Position numbers and translations under genes: made by a program. DNA of 64,000 nt from Edaphobacter flagellatus (GTDB taxonomy: Bacteria; Acidobacteriota; Terriglobia; Terriglobales; Acidobacteriaceae). The DNA lies in assembly GCF_025264665.1 (NCBI RefSeq), contig NZ_CP073697.1, positions 3,825,501 through 3,889,500 on the forward strand, written 5' to 3'. The notes beneath the pieces were generated by a model that saw nothing but the letters and a program-made list of their open reading frames with translations, did no database searches and was not told where the DNA came from. Below, piece after piece: positions 7,752-16,996 of the stretch; within the stretch, counting starts at the first letter, position 1, and each line of letters starts with the position of its first letter.

Positions 7752-10076
7752 CTATGTGACTACGATCTGATCGGTATAAATCCAGGCTGGCTGGCCGGCG
7801 CGAATATGCCAGGAAGGCATGCGAAGGATGCTTTCTGCGTGCACTTTGATGTAACGGGCTTTGACAGCCGCTTCCAGGTCGGCCCGGAATGACTGGACCG
7901 GGATTTTGGCGATGTCCGGATTTTCCTTCGGGTTTGGATTGTGAGGATTGTTGGCCTGGATGATGTCGTTGAAGGTTGTTCCGTCCGTGGACGTGGCGTA
8001 GGCGACATAGGCAGGCAGAACCAGGAGGTTCCAGTCGGGCTGAGCCTGTGCATTGAGGAAATCCATTTGGACGGAGTGGATGTCGATGACTTCTCCGAGG
8101 TCGAGAACAAAGTCCATGTGCTGGCCCTTGTAAGCTACCCAATTTACGTCCGGGGCACTCCAGGATTCCCACGACCCGAAGATTCCATCGGTGAGTCGCT
8201 GGGCTTGAGCTGCTCCGCCTTCCGGGAGAGTGGCGGAGGTGATTTTTTTGCCGAACGACGTGGCACGCTGCGTCGCTGCGACTTTGGTGAAGACCCGGTC
8301 ATAGGAGGCCTGGTAGTCGTCGGGGGAGGTGGTTCTTTCTCTGACTTTCGTTACGCCATCCTGCTTACATCCATTGGCGAACTGCGCGACGAGCGACTTC
8401 ATGGCAGGTTTGACGTACACCTTGCCATCGGGCGTATGCGCAAACATGCTTCGCGGTGTATCGGCTGGTTCGTTGCGTCCGATCTGGATGGTTGCGTACA
8501 TGATAGGCAGGCGCTCGACCTTTACGCGTGTAAGGCGTTGCGGATTGTTTGCCACCGCTTTTTCTGCCCGATCAAAGAGCGCGTTGTAGTCATTCATCCT
8601 GTCTGCTGCGAGGTAAGCATCCCTGGCGTCTTCGGGGCTGCCGAAGATATTGAGTTTGAAGCCTGTGCTTAGCAGCGATTCACGCATCGTGTCGATGTAT
8701 TGGCGGATAAAGGGCGCAGCCTCTCCGTAATAGCCGGTCAGATATTCATCGATTAAGGCGCTGTCGTCGGCATCGGGATTCCACATCAGTTTGGAGATGA
8801 GATAAGCCCTCAAGCCTGCCATCTCGCCGCCAAGCTGGCCGTTCGACTGCATGAAGAGCGAGTTGACATTGTGGTCTGTATAGAACCTGATGTTGGGTTT
8901 TAAGGTGTGGAGGTTAGGGAAGGGGCTGACGAGATTGGAGAACTGAACGTTGTAATCCCAGATCAGAATATTGTTGGCGAGCTTTCCCCAGGTGATGAGG
9001 TCGCGTGAGAATGCAGGATCGGTTTCAAAGACGGGCCGCTGCCGTCGACTTTCAATGTTGCAGAGCATGATGTTGACGTTGGGCTCGGCCTGGATGTTTT
9101 GCGGTGGCGTTCTTGTGTACCAGTAGGCGAGTGTGGAGATGATTTTGTCAGGGAATGCTCGGGCGACCTGGTTCACGAAATAAAGGATGGAGCCGCTGGG
9201 CACGTTGCCATATTTCGTGTTGAGTGTTGTGCATGGTTCGCAGCGACAGTACTGATCGTTGTCATTCTGGCTGACCGACCAATATGTGGGGGCTGGCTTC
9301 TCTGCGATCTTTTCTTTAAGGCTGGCGATCAGCACGTGGAGTACTTCGGGATTCGAGAGGCAGAGTTGTGTCCCCGGCAGCCGCTGGCCGTCGATGAGAG
9401 AAAAGTATTCAGGGTGCGTTTTGCCGTACGTTTCAGGAGGAACAAGCGTATTGAAGGTGTGAACGAACAATCCCCAGTCGTCTCGAGAAGAGAGGCTGTG
9501 CCAGTTTGTATATTCGGGGTCGCGCGTGTCGGGGTAGGAGACGGTTCGATACTGTATCGGCGGAATGACGATTCGTTCTTCTTTCGGAATGCGGATGGCG
9601 TTGGCGTGAGGGATGTCGATGGCTGTAGAGGTGTACATCCTGAAGCCCCACAATTCAAGCAGTCCATAGATGGCGTAGAGGATTCCTTTTCCCGTTCCAC
9701 CTGCAACGATCAGATTTGTTCCGGCGGGATGATAGGCGTAGCCGTCTTCTTTCAGTTGTTGAAGATCAATCTTCTGCGTCTTCGCATATTGGGTTTGTCC
9801 AATGAAGAAGGCAGGGCCATTTTGATATTCCTTCTCATGGCGCAGCACCAGATCCTGACGAGACATCTGAGCGAAATAATGCTGCAGCTTCTTCGCTGCC
9901 TGCTGCTCGATGGGGCTGGGCTGGTCAGGCAAAACGATCTGGTAGGCTGCGAGCCGATCGATGTTTATCTGCGTAGTTTCCTGAGAATTCAGAAGAGAAG
10001 CGAGTGCGGAGTGGGGCAGAAAGGTGAGGCCTGCGGCAACGTGGCTCGCATGCTTGAGGAAGTCGAGCCGGGTCAT
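7752..10076 (-). CDS. DUF4838 domain secreted protein (alpha-glucuronidase-like)
   Basis: This is a large, 774-residue exported protein. The N terminus TRLDFLKHASHVAAGLTFL looks like a Tat or Sec signal. A domain resembling the N-terminal domain of alpha-glucuronidases follows (IVLPDQPSPIEQQAAKKLQHYF; GTGKGILYAIYGLLE), then the DUF4838 core (TQLCLSNPEV, WSVSQNDNDQYCRCEPC, SILYFVNQVA, IMLCNIESRRQRP, about 250-430). The C-terminal 150 residues look like a carbohydrate-binding F5/8 type C domain. DUF4838 proteins are found in polysaccharide degraders, but their substrate is not established. No other carbohydrate genes are nearby. Starts at 10142 or 10094 are possible; no RBS settles it. Confidence 0.85.
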   Translation of the reverse strand: MTRLDFLKHASHVAAGLTFLPHSALASLLNSQETTQINIDRLAAYQIVLPDQPSPIEQQAAKKLQHYFAQMSRQDLVLRHEKEYQNGPAFFIGQTQYAKTQKIDLQQLKEDGYAYHPAGTNLIVAGGTGKGILYAIYGLLELWGFRMYTSTAIDIPHANAIRIPKEERIVIPPIQYRTVSYPDTRDPEYTNWHSLSSRDDWGLFVHTFNTLVPPETYGKTHPEYFSLIDGQRLPGTQLCLSNPEVLHVLIASLKEKIAEKPAPTYWSVSQNDNDQYCRCEPCTTLNTKYGNVPSGSILYFVNQVARAFPDKIISTLAYWYTRTPPQNIQAEPNVNIMLCNIESRRQRPVFETDPAFSRDLITWGKLANNILIWDYNVQFSNLVSPFPNLHTLKPNIRFYTDHNVNSLFMQSNGQLGGEMAGLRAYLISKLMWNPDADDSALIDEYLTGYYGEAAPFIRQYIDTMRESLLSTGFKLNIFGSPEDARDAYLAADRMNDYNALFDRAEKAVANNPQRLTRVKVERLPIMYATIQIGRNEPADTPRSMFAHTPDGKVYVKPAMKSLVAQFANGCKQDGVTKVRERTTSPDDYQASYDRVFTKVAATQRATSFGKKITSATLPEGGAAQAQRLTDGIFGSWESWSAPDVNWVAYKGQHMDFVLDLGEVIDIHSVQMDFLNAQAQPDWNLLVLPAYVAYATSTDGTTFNDIIQANNPHNPNPKENPDIAKIPVQSFRADLEAAVKARYIKVHAESILRMPSWHIRAGQPAWIYTDQIVVT

Positions 10077-10173
10077 GTTTTTGTAGTAGTTCATCGCGGT
10101 TTTGGTAAACCAAAATCGTACCAAATGCGCGAGGCTTCCCATCGGGTGTGTTCGGCTAGGCAGAGCCTAAGAG

Positions 10174-11280
10174 CTATTCGATGCGATCTCGTGCTTCAAG
10201 TGAGACGGATGGTGGTTCTATATTGCGGAAGTTGCTGAGGCCTACACCGATGAGGCGGAAGAGACGGTCGGGGCCGAGGTCTACGCTATCGCGGAGGGTG
10301 AGGGCGATTTGGGTGAGTTCTTCGAGTGAGGCGGGTGATCTGGGTGGCGTGTGACTGCGAGTGTGGATGTTGAACTCGCGTGTCTTGAGCTTGAGGACGA
10401 CGGTGCGGGCGATGCGGGTTTCGCGGCGAGAGGCGTTCCAGACTTTTTCGGCGAGGCGGCGGATGAGGTCGTCGGTTTGCGAGAGAGGGATGTCGGTCTC
10501 GAAGGTGTCTTCGGCGGAGATGGATTTGGTGGGGCGGTCGGGGGTGACGGGGGAGTGGTCGATGCCGCGGGCGAGCGAGTAGAGGCGTGAGCCGTAGCGG
10601 CCGAAGTGAAGCTCGAGTGAGGCGAGGTCGAAGGTCTGGAGGTCGCCGACGGTGTGGATGCCGAGTTGTTTCATGCGTGCCTCGGTGACTTTGCCTACGC
10701 CGGGGATGCGGCCGACGGGGAGCGGCGGGAGGAAGGTGGCGAGGTCGCCGGGTTGAATGACGAAGAGGCCGTTGGGCTTGCGCCAGTCGGAGGCGATCTT
10801 GGCGAGGAATTTGTTGGGGGCGACTCCGGCGGAGGCGCTGAGGTGGAGCTCGTCGCGGATTTGCTGGCGGATGGCGATGGCGACTTTCGTCGCGGTGGGG
10901 AGGCCGGTCTTGTTGATGGTGACGTCGAGGTAGGCCTCGTCGAGCGAGAGGGGTTCAATGAGATCGGTGTGGCGCTGAAAGATTTCCCGGACGGCGCGGG
11001 AGACGGCTTTGTAGCGGGTGAAGTCGGGCGGGACGAAGATGGCGTGCGGGCAGAGGCGTTCTGCGGTGACGGCGGGCATGGCGGAGCGGACGCCGAATTG
11101 ACGGGCCTCGTAGGAGGCGGCGCAGACGACGGAGCGCTTGCCTTTCCAGGCGACGACGACGGGTCGGCCGCGGAGTTCGGGGGCGTCGCGCTGCTCGACG
11201 GAGGCGTAGAAGGCGTCCATGTCGACGTGGACGATCTTGCGCAGCGCGGGCTGTGGCGGCTCGAGCAGGCTGGGCGCCAT
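10174..11280 (-). CDS. dinB: DNA polymerase IV (Y-family)
   Basis: Error-prone translesion polymerase of 368 residues, the normal length. The palm begins IVHVDMDAFYASVEQRD, giving the first catalytic Asp and the steric-gate FY. LSLDEAYLDVT carries the second acidic pair (S-L-D-E). The helix-hairpin-helix thumb (VGRIPGVGKVTEARM) and the little-finger domain (SISAEDTFETDI) follow in the usual order. No classic LexA box is visible upstream, so SOS control cannot be claimed from the sequence. The region is very GC-rich and gives long spurious ORFs on both strands. Confidence 0.96.
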   Translation of the reverse strand: MAPSLLEPPQPALRKIVHVDMDAFYASVEQRDAPELRGRPVVVAWKGKRSVVCAASYEARQFGVRSAMPAVTAERLCPHAIFVPPDFTRYKAVSRAVREIFQRHTDLIEPLSLDEAYLDVTINKTGLPTATKVAIAIRQQIRDELHLSASAGVAPNKFLAKIASDWRKPNGLFVIQPGDLATFLPPLPVGRIPGVGKVTEARMKQLGIHTVGDLQTFDLASLELHFGRYGSRLYSLARGIDHSPVTPDRPTKSISAEDTFETDIPLSQTDDLIRRLAEKVWNASRRETRIARTVVLKLKTREFNIHTRSHTPPRSPASLEELTQIALTLRDSVDLGPDRLFRLIGVGLSNFRNIEPPSVSLEARDRIE

Positions 11281-11346
11281 GAGGTGATTGTAAGCGAAGA
11301 AGCGGCGAAGAGGATGGCTGGAGTTGTGGCGCTACGGGAAAAATGT

Positions 11347-11374
11347 GGGGATTCCTCGCTGTGCTCGGAATGAC
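11347..11374. repeat. Extragenic palindromic element (copy A)
   Basis: A short palindrome, ATTCC...GGAAT around CTCGCTGTGCTCG, lies between dinB and the polyprenyl synthetase gene and is preceded by GAAAAATG. A similar but not identical block is found at 14089-14139. Both are outside genes and read as HSEHSEES-like peptides if translated, a known false-ORF signature of intergenic repeats. Confidence 0.5.
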
Positions 11375-11384
11375 ACCTCAAGAG

Positions 11385-12323
11385 CTAGTGCTTGCGTTCG
11401 ACGAGGTAGCTGGCGAGGGCCTTAAGCGGGTCGGCGGCGTGGCCGAAGGGCTCGAGGGCGGCGAAGGCGTCGGCGATGAGCTCTTCGGCGTCCTTGATGG
11501 ATTGGTCGATGCCGAAGACGGCGGGCCAGGTGGCCTTGATGCTGGCGGTGTCCTTGCCGGCGGTCTTGCCGAGCTCTTCGGAGCTTTGCGTCATGTCGAG
11601 GACGTCGTCGACGATCTGGAAGGCGAGGCCTGCTTTTTCACCGAAGATGCGGAGACGGCCGATGGTGTCGGCGTGGAACTCGTGGTCGGTATGGGCGAGG
11701 CCGAGGATGCCGCCGGAGACGATGCTGGTGGTGATGAGGGCTCCGGTCTTGGCGCGGTGTATAGCTTCGACGAGTTCGGCGGTTGGCTGCTTGCCTTCGG
11801 ATTCGATGTCAACGACCTGGCCGCCGATCATGCCGGGAGGCAATGGACTATGGGTGCCGACGCCGGTGCCGATGGCGAGGGAGACTTCGCGCAGGATGGA
11901 GACAGTGGTCGGAGGAGGCGTGGGAAGCTGTGCGATGGTCTGGAAGGCGAGGGTCTGCAGTGCGTCGCCTGCGAGGATGGCGATGGCTTCGCCGAAGACA
12001 ACGTGGCAGGTAGGCTTGCCGCGGCGGAGATCGTCGTTGTCGAGTGCAGGCAGATCGTCGTGGATGAGCGAGTAGGTGTGGATCATCTCGATCGCGGCAC
12101 CGAGCTCGACGGCTCCAGAGGGGATCTCGTCTGTGCCGGAGGTCATGCGTGCGGCTTCCATCGCAAGGATGGGACGGAGACGCTTGCCTCCCGCGAACAT
12201 GGAATGGCGCATGGCGCGATGGATGGAGTGCGGCTGCGTGTCGGGCGAAGGCAGAAGACGTTCAAGGGCCGCGTCGGTGAGCTGGACGCCGGAGTGGAGC
12301 AGATCCTGTACTGAAACTTTCAT
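11385..12323 (-). CDS. Short-chain polyprenyl diphosphate synthase (FPP/GGPP type)
   Basis: It condenses isopentenyl-PP units onto allylic primers to make farnesyl- or geranylgeranyl-PP. The first Asp-rich motif is in LIHDDLPALDNDD, the second in FQIVDDVLD. FAGGKRLRP and KTGALI are also family signatures. From the ATG at 12323 it is 312 residues, right for the family. The frame runs much further upstream (to 13589), but that part is Arg/His-rich and antisense-like to the neighbouring membrane protein, so it is a shadow. It lies 17 nt downstream of the membrane protein gene and is probably in one operon with it. Confidence 0.92.
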   Translation of the reverse strand: MKVSVQDLLHSGVQLTDAALERLLPSPDTQPHSIHRAMRHSMFAGGKRLRPILAMEAARMTSGTDEIPSGAVELGAAIEMIHTYSLIHDDLPALDNDDLRRGKPTCHVVFGEAIAILAGDALQTLAFQTIAQLPTPPPTTVSILREVSLAIGTGVGTHSPLPPGMIGGQVVDIESEGKQPTAELVEAIHRAKTGALITTSIVSGGILGLAHTDHEFHADTIGRLRIFGEKAGLAFQIVDDVLDMTQSSEELGKTAGKDTASIKATWPAVFGIDQSIKDAEELIADAFAALEPFGHAADPLKALASYLVERKH

Positions 12324-12340
12324 CTGTATTTGATGATAAA

Positions 12341-14041
12341 TCAGCGGTGCGGGGTAGCAGGCTGGCTGATCGGCGTTGTGATGAAGTGCTTGCGGCTGCG
12401 AAGGGAGAGTATCAGCAGCAGGATCGCGGCGAGCGCGCTGACGGTGTAGCCGATGGACTGATCGGGCAGCGTCATCCATGCGACGTCGATGTGGGATGCG
12501 CCGGCGGGGAGATGGAAGGCGATGAGTCCGTCGCTGCGATGGAGATGCGTGGCGATCACGGAGCCGTTGCGGGTGATGCGCCATGCAGGATAATCGCGAA
12601 GGTTGAGGATGAGAATCTGCGGTGTGGTCAGGGTGAGATCGATGTGCTGCGGCGCTGGCGCTGGAGCTGCATCTTTTGGGGCCAAGGCGCCCGGCGCTGC
12701 GGTGAGCCAGTAGCCAGGGTTGGTCTGTGCGAGGGCGTCGTTGTCGGCGGTGATGGGAGTGTATTCGTCGGTGGGGTCTGTGCCGGGGTTGGTGGAGTGG
12801 AAGATGGCGAGGCGCTCGGGGAGTGTGTCCTCGGGATAGCAGCGCTGGTTGAATGCGCGATAGGCAGGGATGGTGAAGAGGAGCGTTGCGATGACTGCGA
12901 CGGATACTGCGTTTGCGGATTTGAGCGGGAAGTGTGCGAGCGCGATGGCGACGGCGAGCGCAAAGACGGCGGCGAGGATCGCGACGAGTCTCCACGGAAA
13001 TTGCAGGAAGCCGAGTTGTGGCAGGTGATTCCACAGTGGAGCAGAGAGCGGTGTGAGCATCAGCGCGATAACGGTAGCGAGGATGGCAAGTGGGAGGAGG
13101 AGGTGTGTTGTCCTGTCCTCGTGGTGCGATGGCGTCTTGCGTTTGTCTGCAATTCGCGCAGCGGCAAGTGCGATGGCCGTGAGGGCAAGGACGATGAGAG
13201 AGACGATCGAGGCGATGCGGAGCACGTGGTCGTGATCGGGGTCGGCGGTGTGGTGAAAGAGGAAGTTGCTGGCGATGTCCATGCCAGGAAGGACGGCCAT
13301 GTCGATCTGGACGAAGCGCCGCTCGTAGGCTGCAGGGATGATGTAGAAGGCGGCGAGACAGAGGCCGAGAAGAGTTCCTGCTGTGGTGTTGAGTGCGAAG
13401 CGCAGGCGAGGTAAGGTGCTGTTTGCGCGCAAAGAGAGCGCGAGCCGCACGAGGGCGATCAGTGCAAGTGCGTAGCATCCCATGACGGCTGCAGGAGCGT
13501 TGGTGAGCCAGAGCAGCGCGACCGGGATGGCGATGCCGGGAATGGTGACCTGTTCGCGCAGGATGGCGCGGAGAAGCAGCGGAATCCATGCAGCGGCGAG
13601 AAGTTCCGCATAGGCTGTGCGCTCGAGTGCCGTGTAGAGCGTATAGGGATTCGCGATGTAGATGGCCGCGGCGATGAGTGCGGCGTTGGGTGAGACGAAG
13701 CTACGTGCGCTGCAGTAGAGGGCAAAGCCGGCTGCGGTGAGTGCAAGTCCCGTGTAAACGACGGGTGTCCATGTCCAGGGCAGCAGCAGGCCGAGGAGGG
13801 CGCCAAGGGTCCACGAGAGCGGAGGGTAGAAGATGAAGCGCGGCTCGCCAGCGTTCCATGCAGGCGTGTAGGCCCAGTGTGGATGCAGTGCGCCCTGCGC
13901 AAGCTGCCTGGCGGCTTCGAACCAGCTGATGATGTGGAAGTCGAAGTCGTGCCCGCAGGAGCAGCCGTGGACAATGAGCGGATGGATGGCGAGGAATGCG
14001 GCTATCGGGATGAGGACGATAGGGAGTCGATAGCGCCGCAT
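12341..14041 (-). CDS. Large multi-pass membrane protein (PTPS-related / GT-C-like)
   Basis: The 566-residue protein has roughly ten hydrophobic segments. Near its N terminus is the block GHDFDFHIISWFEAARQLAQ, then FIFYPPLSWTLGALLG. This arrangement (lumenal Asp after the first helix, then FxYPPL) matches the family labelled 6-pyruvoyl-tetrahydropterin synthase-related membrane proteins, which resemble GT-C glycosyltransferases. A non-membrane C-terminal domain (about 430-540) ends with a last helix. A role in lipid-linked sugar transfer is a guess from fold and from the polyprenyl synthetase next door. No catalytic proof is visible. Confidence 0.72.
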   Translation of the reverse strand: MRRYRLPIVLIPIAAFLAIHPLIVHGCSCGHDFDFHIISWFEAARQLAQGALHPHWAYTPAWNAGEPRFIFYPPLSWTLGALLGLLLPWTWTPVVYTGLALTAAGFALYCSARSFVSPNAALIAAAIYIANPYTLYTALERTAYAELLAAAWIPLLLRAILREQVTIPGIAIPVALLWLTNAPAAVMGCYALALIALVRLALSLRANSTLPRLRFALNTTAGTLLGLCLAAFYIIPAAYERRFVQIDMAVLPGMDIASNFLFHHTADPDHDHVLRIASIVSLIVLALTAIALAAARIADKRKTPSHHEDRTTHLLLPLAILATVIALMLTPLSAPLWNHLPQLGFLQFPWRLVAILAAVFALAVAIALAHFPLKSANAVSVAVIATLLFTIPAYRAFNQRCYPEDTLPERLAIFHSTNPGTDPTDEYTPITADNDALAQTNPGYWLTAAPGALAPKDAAPAPAPQHIDLTLTTPQILILNLRDYPAWRITRNGSVIATHLHRSDGLIAFHLPAGASHIDVAWMTLPDQSIGYTVSALAAILLLILSLRSRKHFITTPISQPATPHR

Positions 14042-14088
14042 CTGGTTAGGGTATCGCAGGATGCGGTGCGGATGAATCCGTGGCGCAC

Positions 14089-14139
14089 GGAGAAAAATGC
14101 GGTGCTTCTCGTCTATGCGCTTCGCTCGAAATGGACACC
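14089..14139. repeat. Extragenic element (copy B, diverged)
   Basis: This block begins GAAAAATG and contains GCGCTTCGCTCGAAATGGACACC, like the element at 11347 (CTCGCTGTGCTCGGAATGACACC). It lies between the acylase gene and the membrane protein gene. The likeness is approximate and was judged by eye. Confidence 0.3.
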
Positions 14140-14147
14140 CGTCAACC

Positions 14148-16883
14148 TCACTGTGGCGTGAGCGTCAGGGTGTGCTTTGCCGTTGTGTTTGTGGCTGCGG
14201 TGGAGAACGGCATGGAGAAGGTCGTGCCGCTGTACCATGCCGGCCACTGATCGAGGAACCATGGGCTGGCTGGATTACCGGATTCGCCAAGGACAAGGTT
14301 CAGCGTGGAGTTATCGAGGTCGGCAAGGTTGGCGGTGAATCGCTCGGAGGGCCCGAAGGTACGGCCTACCTGTTTGATGGTGGTGCCGTCACCGCTTTGC
14401 GGGCGGATGCCGGTTCCTGTAGGCAGGCCGATGATACAGCGGAGCAACGGAATCTTGCTGTAGATGGGGTGCTCAATCTCAACCGGATGTTCCGTGCCAA
14501 AGCGCCAACGGGTGAGATCGGAGGGCGCATGCTCGTCGCGCAGGCCACGATCGACGATTGCGGTAAGCAACTCGTCCCAGCTGGTGTAGCCGGAGGGAAG
14601 CCAGCGTGCGGGTGTGTGCATGATGATCTGCTCGGCGGCGTAGGACTTCTCACCCCAGGTGTAGAGGTCGGGCACGACGGGACGATCGCTGTTCTGCGTG
14701 ATGGCGGTTGAGGCCGACGTTGGCCCGAGGCGCGGATCGAGAATCAGCTTCCACAGTGCGGCGCGTGCGGCATCGACGATGGTGGGCGCGGCGGCGTCGG
14801 CATCGACGGAGCCGTTCCAGTTGCGAAGAATATCTGCGGCTTGATGGAGACGCTTGTCCTGTGTGGAGGAGTGGTCGATGGCATAGGCGAGCCGCTGCGC
14901 GATGACGTGGTCGAGGTCGGAGTAGACGTCGGTCTGCAGCTTGAGCATATCGGAGGGCGCGAGGTGATCGCGTGAGGTGAGCACCTTCCAGATGCGTTCG
15001 TTGCGATAGGGCGCAGCCCAGTCGAGCGTGATGGAGTAGGGGTAGTTGTCGGGCGTAACGCGCGCGTTAGCGGTAGCCAGAACGCCGCCTGCGGGATCGT
15101 AGGCCTGCGGGAGCTGATTGAAGGGAATGTAGCCGGTCCAATCGTAGGTTCCGGCGACGGCATCGACGGGGACAGGGCTGATGGGGCTTGCCTGCAAAGG
15201 AGCGGGAGGCGCGGCCGTGGGTGGTGTAGCCGGTAGCTGCGCTGTTGCTGCGCTCTTTGCGGGCGCCTCAGGCTGAAGGATCGCTGGGATGGGGGCGGGC
15301 TGGCGTGGATTGCCGCGTACAGGTATCTGGCCGAAGGCGTGGTAGCCGATGTGCCCCTGATCGTCGGCGTAGACGACATTTTGTGCGGGGCCGCCGAAGC
15401 TGGAGAGTGCGTTGAGGAAGCTGGTCCAGTCTGTCGCTGCATCGACGTAAAGGAGCGGCGCGGAGAGTGTGGACGGATCGTAGATGGTCCAGCGCAGGGC
15501 GAGGTCGCGTTTTTCAGAAGGAAGCAGCGGTGAGATGATGGGCGTCAGCATGTCGCCGTGTTGCGTGGAGGCGACGTCGAGCGTGACGTCGGGCTTGCCG
15601 TGGACGTGGATAACTTCTGTTTGATGGAGAACGCGGTGCCAGGACTGGTCGGGTGTCTGGAACTCGGCGGAGTCGCCGGAGCCGCGGATATGTTCGATGT
15701 AGACGTCCTGAACGTCGGCTCCAAGATTGGTGAAGCCCCAGGCGATGTGTTCGTTGTGGCCGACGATGATGAAGGGGACACCGGGAAGCGAGACGCCGGC
15801 GACGTGAAATGGTCCGAACGGTGCGGGTGCTGCGAGGTCGGCCTGATACCAGATGCCGGGCACACTGAAGCTCAGGTGCATATCGTTGGAGAGCAGCGGG
15901 CGACCTGAGACGGTGCGGGTTCCGGCGACAACCCAGTTGTTGGAGCCTGCGCGGCAGGAATCGCAGACGGGTACGAGTGCCTGAGTGAGTGCGAGGAGAT
16001 CGGCGGTGGATGCCGTGGATTTCGCTGTCGTGGATTTATCGAAGGGCTCGGGTTGGTTGAGTTTTGACTGTGACTCGTCGAGCGGAATGTCGGGGAGCTC
16101 CTGCGGTGCAGTGAGATCGACGAGTGGTTGTGCGGGCGGGTGATCGCGCCAGGAGCCGACGGGGTAGAGGTCGGCGAGAAGCTCGGGTGGGAGTTTGGCC
16201 GTGATGGCTTCGCGGTTGAGCTTGGTGGGGAAGGTGTTGGTGAGGTCCTGAAACATGACAAGGCCGACCAGGATGGAATCGCGCGGTGTCCAGGGGCGAG
16301 GCTCGTAACGAAGAATGCGGAATTCAAGCGGAAGGTGCGAGCGCTGCTGTTCCATGGAGGCGTTGACGCCGCGGGCGTATGCCTCAAGGTAATGAAGCTG
16401 CTCTACGGGCAGCGTGCTGACGGCGCGGTCGGCGGTGGCGCGCAGCTGCAATGTGCGCTGGATTCGGTCGTGCTGGAGGAGCGATGGGCCAATGATCTCG
16501 GCTAGCTCTCCGGCGGCATGACGACGGAGAAGATCCATCTGGAAGAGTCGATCGCCTGCGGTGATGAAGCCCTGTGCGAAGACGAGATCGTCGAGCGAAG
16601 CTGCGCGGATGTGCGGGATACCATGCAGGTCACGCTGGACAGTGACGGGAGCGGAGAGCCCTGCGATGGGCAGCGAACCATCGATCTGCGGAAGCGCTGC
16701 GGTGAGGGTGTGCTGCGTCCAGCGACGTGCCGCGACAAAAGCGGTGAGAAGCAGGATGATGAGGATGCAGATGGCGATGGTTGCCGCTTTCAGGAAACGT
16801 CCTGACTGGCGTGGACGATTCTTTAGATCGCGTGGGCGGCGCGTGACGAGAGTCGGTTCTGGAGTTGGCTGTTGGAGGCTCAT
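14148..16883 (-). CDS. Penicillin acylase family N-terminal nucleophile hydrolase
   Basis: A 911-residue precursor of the penicillin/AHL acylase family. It has an N-terminal membrane segment (ATIAICILIILLLTAFVAARR), the alpha chain (VQRDLHGIPHIRA), and the autocleavage site before Ser in CRAG-SNNWVVAG, which makes Ser the N-terminal nucleophile of the beta chain. LLSNDMHLSFSVPGIWYQ follows, as in the family. A Pro/Ala-rich insert lies near the middle. Family members hydrolyse amides such as beta-lactam side chains or acyl-homoserine lactones; the substrate here is not readable. The frame starts with TTG at 16895, but the ATG at 16883 is the better start. Confidence 0.93.
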   Translation of the reverse strand: MSLQQPTPEPTLVTRRPRDLKNRPRQSGRFLKAATIAICILIILLLTAFVAARRWTQHTLTAALPQIDGSLPIAGLSAPVTVQRDLHGIPHIRAASLDDLVFAQGFITAGDRLFQMDLLRRHAAGELAEIIGPSLLQHDRIQRTLQLRATADRAVSTLPVEQLHYLEAYARGVNASMEQQRSHLPLEFRILRYEPRPWTPRDSILVGLVMFQDLTNTFPTKLNREAITAKLPPELLADLYPVGSWRDHPPAQPLVDLTAPQELPDIPLDESQSKLNQPEPFDKSTTAKSTASTADLLALTQALVPVCDSCRAGSNNWVVAGTRTVSGRPLLSNDMHLSFSVPGIWYQADLAAPAPFGPFHVAGVSLPGVPFIIVGHNEHIAWGFTNLGADVQDVYIEHIRGSGDSAEFQTPDQSWHRVLHQTEVIHVHGKPDVTLDVASTQHGDMLTPIISPLLPSEKRDLALRWTIYDPSTLSAPLLYVDAATDWTSFLNALSSFGGPAQNVVYADDQGHIGYHAFGQIPVRGNPRQPAPIPAILQPEAPAKSAATAQLPATPPTAAPPAPLQASPISPVPVDAVAGTYDWTGYIPFNQLPQAYDPAGGVLATANARVTPDNYPYSITLDWAAPYRNERIWKVLTSRDHLAPSDMLKLQTDVYSDLDHVIAQRLAYAIDHSSTQDKRLHQAADILRNWNGSVDADAAAPTIVDAARAALWKLILDPRLGPTSASTAITQNSDRPVVPDLYTWGEKSYAAEQIIMHTPARWLPSGYTSWDELLTAIVDRGLRDEHAPSDLTRWRFGTEHPVEIEHPIYSKIPLLRCIIGLPTGTGIRPQSGDGTTIKQVGRTFGPSERFTANLADLDNSTLNLVLGESGNPASPWFLDQWPAWYSGTTFSMPFSTAATNTTAKHTLTLTPQ

Positions 16884-16996
16884 CGCGTTAAACAAAGTCT
16901 AAATGTTTGACGGACGAAGAATGATGAGCGCTGTATGACGGTGGCACGGAGCGCAGGAGTTTTGGTTTACTGAAGGCAGAAGGATCGGAGGGCAAT

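Noticed and set aside
10695..11381. Minus-strand frame of 228 residues starting MRCHSEHSEESPHF
   Set aside because: It is a Ser/Pro/Ala-rich shadow of dinB, and its start translates an extragenic repeat.
12324..13589. Long N-terminal extension of the polyprenyl synthetase frame
   Set aside because: It is Arg/His/Ser/Pro-rich, lies inside the membrane protein gene on the same strand in another frame, and the family protein starts at 12323.
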